Source of the DNA: Isoetes taiwanensis
Taxonomy: Eukaryota > Streptophyta > Lycopodiopsida > Isoetales > Isoetaceae
Length of the DNA: 64,000 nt
Direction: 5' to 3'
NCBI GenBank assembly: GCA_021234155.1
Contig: JAJEKV010000014.1
Coordinates: 20,103,513 to 20,167,512 of the forward strand
Shown: one piece after another, positions 29,647 through 40,220 of the stretch
Layout: each line of letters begins with the position of its first letter
Position numbering within the stretch: position 1 is the first letter of the stretch
The notes under the pieces: generated by a model
Databases searched by the model: none
What the model saw: the letters and a program-made list of their open reading frames with translations, nothing else
Told to the model about the DNA's origin: nothing
Translations under genes and position numbers: made by a program

Positions 29647-30144
29647 AATAAAGTGGGCGTGCCCCCATTGCGCGAAAGATAGTTCATGCACACACGGTAA
29701 GCGGCAACTCCACCTAGTGTAGTTTGACGCTCCTTTATTGCTAAATTTCCACTTTTATAATTATGTTAATTTGTTAACATTTAACCCTGAAGAGCATGGA
29801 ATATGGAGACCATACCCTAAGAAGACCTAATAAAAAAAATGCCACCTTAGTAATAGAACTTTTTATAGCTAAAACCCTCAGAAGCCAAATAGAATAGAAT
29901 AGAATAGAATTATTGTCCCTAGTACCCTAAGGCCCCCGGACTAATGTAGCATGGACGAGCTCCCAAAGGGTGATACTAGCGCTGCATGCTGACACATTGT
30001 AGCTCTTTCGGAGGGCTTCTCTTATTTTCTATTGGTACCGGCACCCCGCTTATAATTGGCATCATGGCTGTGCAGTGGTGCGTCGTTATCATCAGATTTT
30101 AGCTGAGCTTTTTGCAGGCTTCAATGTCCCACCTTCTCAGTGGT

Positions 30145-30831
30145 TCATATTACCAGCCCTCTTTCTTTGTGCAACTCTTGGTGTGTAGTTATCATCTTCC
30201 TGATTGCGTCGGCCAGATCTGCCTTTGTATCTATTCTTGCCATTAGGATATGTGTGGGTTGTCCCCACCTTATTTGCCTGTATTTGTTTCTGATGTCTTC
30301 ATATGTTGTACAATCGTTGAGCATGTGATTCTCGTCCTTTACTCTCCCTGTGTTACAGAGTCTACAGACCCGGGTTTCCCTCTCCACTTTCCTCCACCTG
30401 TCCTTTTCGATTCTTAGATCGTGGCTTCCCATCCTGAATCTTGCCAAGGTGCCCCTTCTTGTCTTCCCTAATAGATTGTCCATGTACATCTGTTGCCCTA
30501 TATATCGGTCTGGATTAAAAACTTCAGTCAACCAGAGTGTTTTGATACCACTGTGTTTTTGCAGCCATGCTCTTGTTGCTCTGTCGGCCCAGTCTTCATT
30601 CCATTTCCCTTAATTTATTAGATCACCCAGATTTAATCCCATCTCTCTAGTCCATACTGCTACGTCCCTGAACCACCCGCTACCTGTAGTGATATGTGAC
30701 TTGGCCGATTCGCTGATTGCGATTGTTGATAGCTTCCCAGTGTGACCCCCCATGTTTTCCTTCAGTAAATATCTGATGGTTCTTTCCCATGCTCTTACCT
30801 CCATTGGTCTCTGCCCTGTCTCATATACCAT
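30145..30831 (-). pseudogene. LINE-B ORF2 C-terminal region
   Basis: Two frames, 30,610-30,831 and 30,145-30,531, carry VYETGQRPMEVRAWERTIRY, FRMGSHDLRIEKDRWRKVE and CRLCNTGRVKDENHMLNDC, the zinc-binding motif shared with LINE-A. An in-frame TAA at 30,610 separates them. Confidence 0.85.
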
Positions 30832-32526
30832 GACTGCCAGGGTGTATTTGACCGCACTCTGAATTCCTGTCTATTCCACTGCCTGAAAATCCCTTCTTGC
30901 TTTTCCCATTTCTTGTCTGATAGGCCAGGCCCCCATGCCTCTGATCCATATAGTTGCGTTGATACAACCACTATATTAAACAGGTAGCATTTGATCTCCC
31001 AGTCGATTATTCTGCTCCTGTTGCAGAAATTTTTCATATTGAAGTAGCTACCAATGGCTGATTGAAATCTGACATCCGCTCCCTTAGACCATTTATCCGT
31101 GTCGTGTGCATCGTATCCTAGGTATTTGTATTTCGTCGGTTCTTTTAGTTCTGTCCCCATATACCTAAAGGGTCTACTCTTGGTGCCAAATGTGACTATT
31201 TTGGTCTTTGCCAGGTTCACCGTCAAACCTGTTCTGTTGCAGAAGGCTTCTAGTAGCTCTAGTAACTTGTGCATACCCTTGTTCTTTGTAGCCATCATGC
31301 TTAAGTCATCAGCATACAGCATGATAGATACTCTAGTATCCCCCAGGGTGGGGGCATTCGCATCCCCTTGCCTTTCTGTGATGAAGCCTTGTAGTGCATC
31401 TATGTAAATACCAAATAGTGTCGGGGATAGTGGGCATCCCTGTTTAACTCATGTGTCACAATCTATCGTCTGTCCCTCCTGTTCCATTTCAGCATACACT
31501 CTCTGATATAACCATGCGATCGACCCTACCATATCTTCTAGGGCCCGCATATCCACTAGCCTCTGTAACAACTTTTTCCTTGGAACAGTGTCAAATGCTT
31601 TTCTGAAATCCACGAAACAGCATATTATCTTTTTTCTCCTGTGATTTGCTTTGCTCTATTAGTATTCGAAGGGTTACCAAGTGATCTGCAGTCGAATGTT
31701 TAGGTCTGAAACCTGCCTGCCCTTGTGCCCTTTGTTTTTCTGTTTCTGCCCAATACTTTAGTTTACTGTCCAGCGCCTTCCCAAACCACTTGGCGAAGAT
31801 AGAGCTCATCATTATCGGCCTGCAGTTTCCTGGTTCCTCCCTGTTACCCCCCTTGTGCAGGGGTATTACCCTATTGTATGTCCATCTATCTGGTATCCCT
31901 GTGTTGATTATGCCATTGAATATATCGGTGCCCTGGTTTCCGATTACTGTGTCTACACATTTCAGTAGTTCCACAGCCAGTCGATAGAGATCTGGGGCTT
32001 TGTTGTTAAACGTTCCTTGTAGTGCTACCATCACTTCCTGCATAATGAAGCACGACTTATTTGTCTCTGGTGGAGTGGGTATTGGTAACGGTGTGGCCCC
32101 TGTCTTATACAATCTCACAAGATATTTTTCCCATTCGATCCCCCGAGTACTACACTGTGTGTTCTCTGGTTTTCTGTTCCCCCTTCCTTTGACTTTCAGT
32201 CCCTTCCAGAACCTCTTGGGTTGCTTCTTCAACATGTCTGCCAACCCCCATTGGTGATGATGCAATAGATTTTTGTTTCGTTTCGATCTCAGCAGTCTTA
32301 GGTATGCCGCCTTTTCTGCTTGATATGTTTTCCTGCCTTTGTGGTCTCTACATATCCTTTTCTGTTCCCTGCACTCCTCATCGTACCATACTGAGGCACT
32401 GAATACCTGGTTCTTCCTGGGTCTTTTTCGTTTTCCAAAGGTATCTGTCGCCACCTTCACTATTATGTCGTTCAGCCTGTTCCCATTCTCGCCTGCTCCA
32501 TGCTTCTCCCACGCCCAATTTTCCAT
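30795..32526 (-). pseudogene. LINE-B reverse transcriptase
   Basis: Frame 31,591-32,526 holds VIPLHKGGNREEPGNCRPI, SSIFAKWFGKALDSKL and AGFRPKHSTADHLVTLRI. These are RT motifs 1-3 of non-LTR elements. Frame 30,795-31,322 begins with LYADDLSMMA, the catalytic block, and continues into the thumb and connection region with TGLTVNLAKTKIVTFG. Between them (31,323-31,590) the frame is shifted. The enzyme copies LINE RNA at the nicked target. Confidence 0.88.
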
Positions 32527-32563
32527 ATCCGATTTGACATTTTCTGTGAAGATTTTTGCATGT

Positions 32564-33500
32564 TTATTCTGGAAGTATTTTCATGTTCATGGTCTTTTCC
32601 TTGTTTGGTATCTTCGTCTGTGCCTGTTCGTCTTGCTTGATTGCCAATTGAATGGGTCTGTGGCTTTCCCTCTTCCTAGTCGGCCAATCTGCCAGCACGA
32701 AGCTCAAGGTGTCTGCCGCAGCTTTGTCGTTTAAGATTACATAATCGACTATGCTTTTCCCATGTGTATTCTGACTCGTGAATTCCCTGATCCACTCCAT
32801 TTCTGTACCCCGTTGGCTATAATGACCCCTGCTGTCTTGCATATCTCTATTAGTAACTCGCCCTTGGCATTGATTTCTGTCTTATCCTCTGTACTTCTTA
32901 TCCAATCCTGTGATCTCGCTGTATGTACCTACTGTCCATTTACCTCGTTCATGCTTGTGATTTTTGCTTGTTCCTGGCATGTTCTGGCGTTCAAGTCTCC
33001 CATCAGTATCACTGGACCCTGGTCTTTCTATTTCATCATACTTTTCCCCAAGTCTAACAGTTCCAGTTTGTCACTATTTGGCGGGTAATATGCTATAATC
33101 AGGATTAATTCTTCTTTATTTTGCAATTGTATGCTCAACATCATGTATCTTTTATTGACATTTGAGTATAAAATACATGCATTATTGGCTACATTCTCTT
33201 TTATATAGCAAGCTAGAGCTGCGCTCCCTCTTTCTATCTTAAAATCTTTGACTTTCCAACATGTGAAAAGCCGGGACCCCTCTTCCTCCGGTAGTCACTT
33301 GGTATTGTGTTTTCATGTCTCTAACAGACATATTATATCGCAATTGTGGGGCTTCCTCGAGCCTCTCCCCGTCATCCCACGGGTACTTGGTGCAATTCCA
33401 GTACCATATGGTCAACGCTTTTTCCCCCTGATCTAGTCCGTTTCGTTCTCCGTATGTTCTGACCCACTGGTTATCCTTCTCGGTCGCCCCCTGCTTTTTG
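32564..33500 (-). pseudogene. LINE-B endonuclease (APE-like)
   Basis: The N-terminal frame (33,239-33,568) contains LTIWYWNCTKYPWDDGERL, equivalent to the LINE-A start. The C-terminal frame (32,564-32,842) contains NTHGKSIVDYVILND and ESHRPIQLAI. The middle, including the GDLNAR-type block near 32,990, is out of frame. Confidence 0.8.
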
Positions 33501-33568
33501 CGATCGAAGCTAGGCCCATATGCCCGTTTTGGTGTATCTGTTCTTCGTCGACCCTGTTTCCGTTGCAA

Positions 33569-34661
33569 GAACCCTAAACCTCTGAAGTGGAACCATCTTT
33601 CGTCTCATGAACCCGTATTTTTATAGTCGAGTTAATTTTAGGGCTAGCTCCCTCCCCGATATGCCTCTATTAATTATTAGTCTTATCTTGTCTTCTCTGA
33701 TTTTCGTAAGTGTGTAGAAAAGATATCGTAGTCGTATATTAACCGCTTTCTATTGACCTTCGTACCCTGGGCTCCTCGGCTTAAGAGTTAATCATTAACG
33801 ACTACTACCCATCGTACAAGTAACAGCTGTTGAATTTATTGCTTAAAACTTAATACTCTTTACCAATGTTAGCGTATCAGTTAGGTTAACGCTCTCATGA
33901 CCCGCAGCCAGATTCTCTCGTTCCCGTCGCTTGCTGTTGTGAACGCCACGTCATCCTACCCTTATCAGTCTATTCAAGTCTTTACATTTGATTTCGGATT
34001 AGAATGTCGACTTTTTCTTTATTCTTGTTCGCTATTTATTTAACATCTTGTACCATTATTATTACTAGCCTGATTTATTGCTTCTTGCACCATCGTGTTC
34101 CATCTGTCAACATCTCCTGTCCCCATTGTCTGTTGCTATATACGCCACATCATTTTGCCCCTCCAGTTCTAATCAAGCTTGCATTTATATTTGAATTAAG
34201 TTTAAATTTAAATTTACCTTAGTCTTGTACGCCATATCCAGTACTGGCTCAACGGTACTAAATTCAAAATTTGAATTTGCATCTCAGGGTCTTCTTTCCC
34301 TTTGAGATCTTTAGGCGTCGATTTCGCTTCAACTATCTCGAGCTATAATCGTAGTCCCACAGCTAGTTTAATTCACGATCAAGGGCGTTAAGGACTAGAG
34401 TTGCAAACATACTCGTCACTAGCGTGGTTCGTATGGTCGTATAAAATTCTAATTGATCAGATTACTAAGATTCGAAACTAAGAACAAGATTTGATACCTT
34501 TGTGCTATCCGTAAATCATATGTCTACAGAGCTTTTAGATTTGATTATCTAAAGAAACAAAGATACATCCACAAAGGCATTAAGATACCCTGAGTTTAGC
34601 TACATATCTTGATCTTCCGTATGCCCTCTGCCTTCATTCTCTCTTATCAGAGTTTCAAGTT
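33569..34661 (-). other. LINE-B region between ORF1-like frame and ORF2
   Basis: No convincing reading frame was found in this stretch. It should contain most of ORF1 if LINE-B was complete, but nothing equivalent to the LINE-A ORF1 was recognised. Confidence 0.4.
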
Positions 34662-35212
34662 CAGTGTTGTCAGGTACGTTAAGTACGGTACGGGTATTAT
34701 ACGTACTTAACGTATTAATACCGTATGCATACCTCTCATTTAAAAAGTACTTTAAATACGTTTTTTGGAATTATAAAATACTTATTAAATACATAAAATA
34801 CGTACTTTATGTACAGTACGTTAAGTACTTCTTGTAATTTCTTAGAACTATTTATTTCTTGTATTGCAGTTGAAATAGTTGCAATAACAGCTAGTATGTT
34901 TAAATAATGAACCAGTACTCTGGAAGCAGTACCAGTGATATATTCTAGTTTGCAATCTACACCCACAGATAAATAAATTTAAGTAATGTTGCTCATTTGT
35001 TGCAGCTGATAACCATCACTGACCTCTGTATTTCTTTCCTGGCATGAATGCAAAGCTATACTGAAGTATTAAGGAGAAGGCCTGCCTCCTGCCATGACAA
35101 AGGAAGGAGAAAGGTGGGTCTGCATCTCCATCTTCATTGCGATTCCGCGGCTAGAGTAAGAAAAAAGAGGGGGAAAACGCAGAGGTTTTGGGTTTTTATT
35201 TGCAAGAAAATT

Positions 35213-35244
<32 letters not shown>

Positions 35245-35532
35245 ATTCCATAATTTCCCTAATGTCTAAAGTCTCCTAATGTGTTTTTTACTCCTATTCT
35301 ATAATCTATAATATATAATAATGTATTTTCTCTAATTTATAATTTCACCAATTCTATTGGTCTAATGTCATTTGGACGCTTTTTTTTTTAAAGTACGTAT
35401 CATACGTACTGTACGTATTAATAAAACAAGAGCTCAATTTGACCTGTCAACTTATAGGTATAGTACGTATAGTACTGTGAGGAAGGTACGTGACGTATGT
35501 AAACGTAAAATACGGGTACGTAAACAACACTG
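34662..35532. mobile_element. Non-autonomous hAT-type transposon, 871 bp, 8 bp target duplication
   Basis: The ends are inverted: CAGTGTTGT at 34,662 and ACAACACTG ending at 35,532. They are flanked by TTCAAGTT on both sides (34,654-34,661 and 35,533-35,540). An 8 bp duplication and CAGTGTTG-type ends are diagnostic of hAT. The subterminal regions are packed with TACGTA-like words (TACGTACTTAACGTATTA, GTACGTATCATACGTACTG), possible transposase sites. The interior is AT-rich with a long T run at 35,212-35,236, and has no transposase. It sits inside LINE-B, so it is younger. Confidence 0.93.
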
Positions 35533-35608
35533 TTCAAGTTATAGTCTAGTCTGTTGCCAAACATGGCAAATAGGTTGTCGAGCTCTTTCGCTGAGTGCTG
35601 AGTTCTAT

Positions 35609-35947
35609 CTAGCAATACCAGGACGTGCGCTTCCCGTTTCTGTTGAAACACGTGGTAATTTGTCCGAAATGGGCCTTAAGGTCGTTATCTATCCATATGT
35701 CTGTTGTCTTCAGGAGCTTCTCCAGTGCTTTGCATCGGATCACTTCCTTTTTAAGCCTATATACATAATCTAGCAACTCATGTTTTCCCATTGCATCCTC
35801 ATCTTCTTTTATCCCACCTGTTGGGGCTCCTACCCCGATCACTTGTTCGACATAGTCTTGAAACTCTGTTCTGTGTTTCCTTTTGAAATTCCTAAGGGCC
35901 TCCCCTTGTAGCCTATTCAACTCATCCAGAATTACCTGAGTCCGCAA
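35609..35947 (-). pseudogene. ORF1-like frame at the 5' end of LINE-B
   Basis: This 112-codon frame (MRTQVILDELNRLQGEALRN) is rich in charged heptad-like helices (DYVYRLKKEVIRCKALEKLL), suggesting a coiled coil as in ORF1 proteins. It continues past the shown end in the frame at 35,418-35,651 toward the hAT element. Its place just downstream of the tandem 5' units supports ORF1, but no family signature is visible. Confidence 0.4.
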
Positions 35948-36424
35948 CCGCTGAATGCGTAGCTCATTCCCCCCTCCTTGTAGCCGCTAGATCACCATTT
36001 TCCCTATCGCACGATCTCCCTAGCTTATCCGACTCTTATTACGTCTGTCTTATCCTAACCCCTCTGCCTTAACCTCGTGCCTGATTCCACATTTTATACA
36101 TATATCTAATAGAGACCTAGAAAGTGGTCGTACCTGGTCTTCGCATTCCGCATTGAAATTCCTAAGGACCTCCCCTTGTAGCCTATTCAACTCATCCAGA
36201 ATTACCTGAGCCCGCAACTGCTGCATGCGTAGCTCATTCCCCCCTCCCTATAGCCGCGCGATCACCATTTTCTCTATCGCGCGATCTCCCTAGCTTATCC
36301 GACTCTTATTACTTCTGTCTTATCCTAACCTGTCTGCCTCAACCTCATGCCCGATTCCACGTTTTATACACATATCTAATAGAGACCTGGAAAGTGGCCG
36401 TACCTCGTCTTCGCATCCTGCATC
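35891..36424 (-). repeat. Tandem 270 bp units at the LINE-B 5' end
   Basis: Copies start at 35,891 and 36,161. They share CCTAAGGRCCTCCCCTTGTA, CATCCAGAATTACCTGAG, CTCCCTAGCTTATCCGACTC and AATAGAGACCTRGAAAGTGG. Divergence is about 8%. The position suggests promoter-bearing 5' UTR monomers. Confidence 0.88.
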
Positions 36425-36454
36425 CCGCATCCCAAAATAAACTCAAAACTATAT

Positions 36455-36537
36455 AGATTTTCTATTTACTCATATATAAACATTGTAGGCTCTTCCATTA
36501 TTTTGACATAGAGCTATTCTTTTTCCTAGGTACAAAT
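36455..36537 (-). repeat. Repeat R, second copy, segment beyond the LINE-B 5' end
   Basis: This is the reverse complement of about 30-112, starting at GATTTTCTATTTACTC and ending in TATTCTTTTT. Together with 29,838-29,876 it shows that LINE-B lies within a copy of repeat R. Confidence 0.8.
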
Positions 36538-37039
36538 TATGGTGTTAGTTGTGAGTTCTTGGCATGCACCCTGCAGCAGCAGTCTATGACTGCCGGATGC
36601 TATAGAGCTGCCATGCTCATGATCACAAAACAAGAACAAGACAAACAAATATGTACAAAGAATGAAGGGAACGTGGCCAAGTGAGGCTCTCCAAATTTGA
36701 GATAAACCTGAGTACATCTGAAGAGGCTCCGGTCTAATATAGTGTAGACCGCAAATCTGAGCCGTACATCTAACTAAATCTAATTCCTACACTTATGTTA
36801 ACCTAATCATGCCACCTGTCAGTCTGCCACCACTGACACCTAACATGTGCATACACAATGTTAACCACTAGGTGGTTAACATATGGGCTAACATTTTCGG
36901 TGCTTTTTTATTTCATGACACATCCCAGGGGATGCAGTTATACATAAAGGGGGTATGGCATCTGCGTTCGGAGGGTAGCAAACCCCCTGTATACACATTT
37001 TTAAAAGGCAATTTGACCCCTATGTGTATAGATATTTCT
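36538..37039. other. Gene-free stretch up to the Gypsy junction
   Basis: No gene is seen. The palindrome GTTAACCACTAGGTGGTTAAC lies at 36,859-36,879, close to the point where the Gypsy frame begins. Upstream residues in that frame (about 36,872-37,030) do not resemble Gypsy protein. Confidence 0.5.
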
Positions 37040-37560
37040 CTAGATCAGTGCCTAAAAACACCCCTTAATTCCTCACTTTTAGATCTTATCAAGCAAGAAC
37101 TATTCAAAATGCAGGAGTCAGGTTTGATAGTTGACATTGTGAACCCTTCTTGGGTTTCTTGTATTGTTCCAGTTCTAAAAAAGAATGGTTCTCTAAGAAT
37201 ATGTGTGGATTATAGAGATCTAAATAAAGCTACTGTCAAAGATTGTTACCCTTTGCCTTTTTTGGAAGAAATACTTTATGCAGTGGCTGGCAAGTCTATG
37301 TACTCATTTTTGGATGGTTTCTCTGGTTTTAATCAGATTAGCATCAAAAAGGAAGATCAGCCAAAGACATCCTTCATTACTCCATGGGGAACTTATGCAA
37401 TGAAAAGGATGCCTTTTGGCTTAATGAATGCCCCTGCTACATTTCAGAGAGCTATGGATCTTGTCTTTGCAAACATGACTCTGAGCAATTGAGGAGTTTA
37501 TCTTGATGATTTATGCTTAGGTACTTGGTACAAGTGATCATATTTGAGCTAACAAGGATA
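37040..37560 (+). pseudogene. Gypsy reverse transcriptase fragment
   Basis: The frame reads LLDLIKQELFKMQESGLI, VPVLKKNGSLRICVDYRDLN, YSFLDGFSGFNQI and FITPWGTYAMKRMPFGLMNA. These are RT domains 1-4 with the palm Asp in FLDGFSG. A TGA at 37,490-37,492 interrupts it just before VYLDDLCLG, the catalytic YxDD block, which is otherwise intact. Confidence 0.93.
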
Positions 37561-37739
37561 TTTACATTTGTGCGGACATAAACTGGAGTTAATCTAAACC
37601 CAAAGAAGTGCATCTTTTGGCATCCAAAGGCCAGCTCTTAGGCCATGAGGTTTTCGCTAAAGGCCTTCAAGTAGTGAAGAGAAGATCATAGCTTTAAAAA
37701 GCTTCAAACACCGGGACAATTAAAGAAGTCAAGGGATTT

Positions 37740-38317
37740 ATGGGAATGACCTCTTTCTTAAGAGTGTATGTGCCTAATTTCTCTCACCTTATTAGTCCTA
37801 TCTCTAAGTTGACTAGAGTAGGCCAAGTTAGTAAAAGAGAAAGTAAATATAGGCCTGTTGTTTGACTGATGAGTGTGAAAAAGCTTTTTGCGGATCATAG
37901 AAGCTATTTGCCATTCTACACTTTTAAAAACTCGGACCTTTCATTACCATTTAAAGTTTACATCACTATCACTAAAAAGGCTGCTTTGGAGTTGCCATTT
38001 TGCGGGATAGACACCCTATTGCTTTTGCAAGCAAACAATGGTCTCAAAACTGAAGAGAAGTATGCTAAGATAGAAAAGAGTTTGCTGCTCTCATCTTTTT
38101 GATCGAGAGCAGGGGTCATCTTTTACAAAAATCCCAAGCCACTATCTACATCGTGAGAACCCCATGCCCTTTTTTGTATGGTAAGAAATTAGAAAAACCT
38201 AAGCTTCATAGGTGGGCTTGTAGGCTTCAATCTTATGATTTAAAGGTAAAGGTTATTCATGTATTGAACAACCCGAGTTTATACTTTGCTTTGCCTACTT
38301 TGAACATGAGGAGTTGA
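37740..38317 (+). pseudogene. Gypsy RT thumb and downstream RNase H, decayed
   Basis: KGFMGMTSFLRVYVPNFSHL (about 37,731-37,790) and ISKLTR mark the end of RT. The frame at 37,869-38,102 and its continuation at 38,099-38,317 show PFKVYITI, NGLKTEEKYAKIEK and the ending KLHRWACRLQSYDLKVKVI of the ordinary Gypsy RNase H. The catalytic Asp positions are not clear. This is the second RNase H of the element, the first being upstream of RT at 1,703-2,746. Confidence 0.75.
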
Positions 38318-38348
38318 TACAAGAAGAAGAAATGACTAACCTTGTTGT

Positions 38349-39667
38349 AAATGAACAGGACTTGTCAACTATACCAGCTCAAGGTTGGCAACAACCTATT
38401 AGGAGGTTCCTTGATGTCGGGGAGATACCTTCGAATTTTCAAAAGCCAAGCTTACAAGTTTAAGTTAAAATGTTTGACTTACTCCTTGGTTGGTGAAATC
38501 TTGTGCAAGGTAAATAGGGATGGTGTACTCTTAAGATGTGTTGATGAAGATGAAGCTGCCACGGTACTTCTTTGAAAATCACAAAGGTGTTTGTGGTGGT
38601 CATTTTCTGCAGAACACAACTGCCAAGAAAATATTGAGGTCCGGTTATTTCTGGCCTCATTTATTTAAAGATTGTTATGATATTATAAAGACTTGTCATC
38701 AATGCGGATCTTTGGCAAAAGAATCTTGCATCTGCTCCTCTTCTGAGGAATTGTCTCCCTGGTCCATTTCAAGTTTGGGGATTGTACAATGTTGGCCCTA
38801 TCAATCCCCATCCTCGGCAAAGACATGAATACATTGTTGTGGCTACTGATCTGCATTCACTAAGTGGTCGAAGCGGCACCTTTAAGGAAAGCAAATGCCC
38901 ATACTACTGCTAGATTTTTGCATGAGAATATTTGCTCTAGGTTTGGCATTCCTTTTAAAATTTTGACTGATAGAGGCTCTACTTTTATTAATGAAGTTAT
39001 TAATTTCCTTGTTTCAAGCCTCAAGATCAAGCATGTGAAAAGCTCAGCCTATTATCCTCAAGGAAATGGCCAAGCTGAGTCTACTAACAAAGTGCTTAAG
39101 GGTATTTTGCAGAAAACAGTTTGCCAAAACCAAAGGGATTGGCACTTGAAATTATATGATGCTCTTTGGGCTCATAGAATTACTTCTAAAGTAGCTACTA
39201 ATGCCTCACCTTTCAGTTTAGTATATGGAGTAGAAGCTGTTATTCCAGTCGAGTTAGAGATACCTTCTTTAAGGATGGCACTCAAGCTGGAATTGGAGTT
39301 TTCAGAAGCCTTGAAGCACAGGTATGAAGTTCTGTTAAAATTAGATGAAGAAAGGTTTGTTGCAGAGAATTACAACTTGCTGAAGAAGGCTAAGAGTGCA
39401 GCAGCTTTCAAGGCTGCTCACAAACTACAAGACAAGTTTGCACCTATGGAACTAGTTTTAAAGTGGAATGCTAAAGATGAAGGAAAGCTTTCAAAGTTTG
39501 AAAATCCCTGGGAGGGTCCCTATCAGATTTTAGGAGATGCTGGCTGCTCATCTTATAGGTTGGCAGATCTTGGTACAGGATTAGAACTGCCAAATCCCAT
39601 TAATATTCAACACCTTAAAAGATATTGGCCTCAGCATGCCTGCTTGAGCCTCTTCACTTCTATATAA
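38349..39667 (+). pseudogene. Gypsy integrase, two frameshifted parts
   Basis: The zinc-binding part (38,538-38,760) has HKGVCGGHFLQNTTAKKIL and CHQCGSL, the HHCC motif. A frameshift near 38,850 precedes the catalytic core. It contains ILTDRGSTF (second Asp) and YYPQGNGQAESTNKVLKGIL (catalytic Glu); the first Asp is in VVATDLH at about 38,840. The C-terminus, ENPWEGPYQI...SSYRL, is the GPY/F domain. The main frame (38,864-39,667) is 267 codons, ending in a normal stop. Integrase would insert the cDNA. Confidence 0.93.
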
Positions 39668-40220
39668 GCATTTGTTCTAGCTTAGAATAGGTTAGTTCAT
39701 AATTTCAAAGCTGAGTTTTTAATATTTCTTTTGATTAGCATATTTCCTTTGAGGTTTGATATTGTGTTTTTTCTGTTTAGCTGCAGGAATGTGACCACAA
39801 GGGATGAAGACTTTGATTATTACCTATTAACGGGCTCTATGTTGTCATGACAGGACCATTTGTTAAAACATTTCATCTGTCTTCTAAAAGCGGCCTATTC
39901 TTCATAAAGACCTTGCTTCTCCATTGGAGTTCTAGAGTGCTATCCATATATAATTTTCCACATCTTGCTTGGCACTCATGCTAACCTTGATTTCTTGTCA
40001 TATATGCGGGTTCATTCTTTTCTCCTCCATTTTCATGCCTATAAGTTGCCCTACATTCCATTTCAACCTTCTATCCTTTTATTTTCATTCCCTACAAATG
40101 CTCGCACCACATTTCCACCATAGCGAGTTCATCTCACACTCATACCACTCATTTCATTACTCTACATCATTACATCACCGCACTCAAAGTATTTGAAGAT
40201 CCTCAGTCTAAGCTTACATC
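39668..40220 (+). other. Gypsy untranslated region between integrase and 3' LTR
   Basis: No coding region is seen. T-rich sequence leads to the LTR start at 40,221. A canonical polypurine tract is not obvious (the last bases are AGCTTACATC), which may reflect decay. Confidence 0.6.

Larger units (their letters stand above)
29888..36450 (-). mobile_element. LINE-B, non-LTR retrotransposon related to LINE-A
   Basis: Reading down the minus strand it has 5' tandem units (36,424-35,891), an ORF1-like frame, a hAT insertion, an APE endonuclease, an RT with YADD, the zinc-motif C-terminus and a (CTATT)n tail at 29,911-29,888. The ORF2 domains match LINE-A residue for residue over long stretches; the 5' region does not obviously match. 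Its flanks belong to repeat R (see 1-445). The 5' limit near 36,450 is set by where R resumes. Several stops and frameshifts make it inactive. Confidence 0.82.

Noticed and set aside
1-36537. Recombination between inverted copies of repeat R as cause of the inversion
   Set aside because: The proposed breakpoint is inside the Gypsy linker near 1,700 and 37,040, not within the R copies, so R does not explain it directly.
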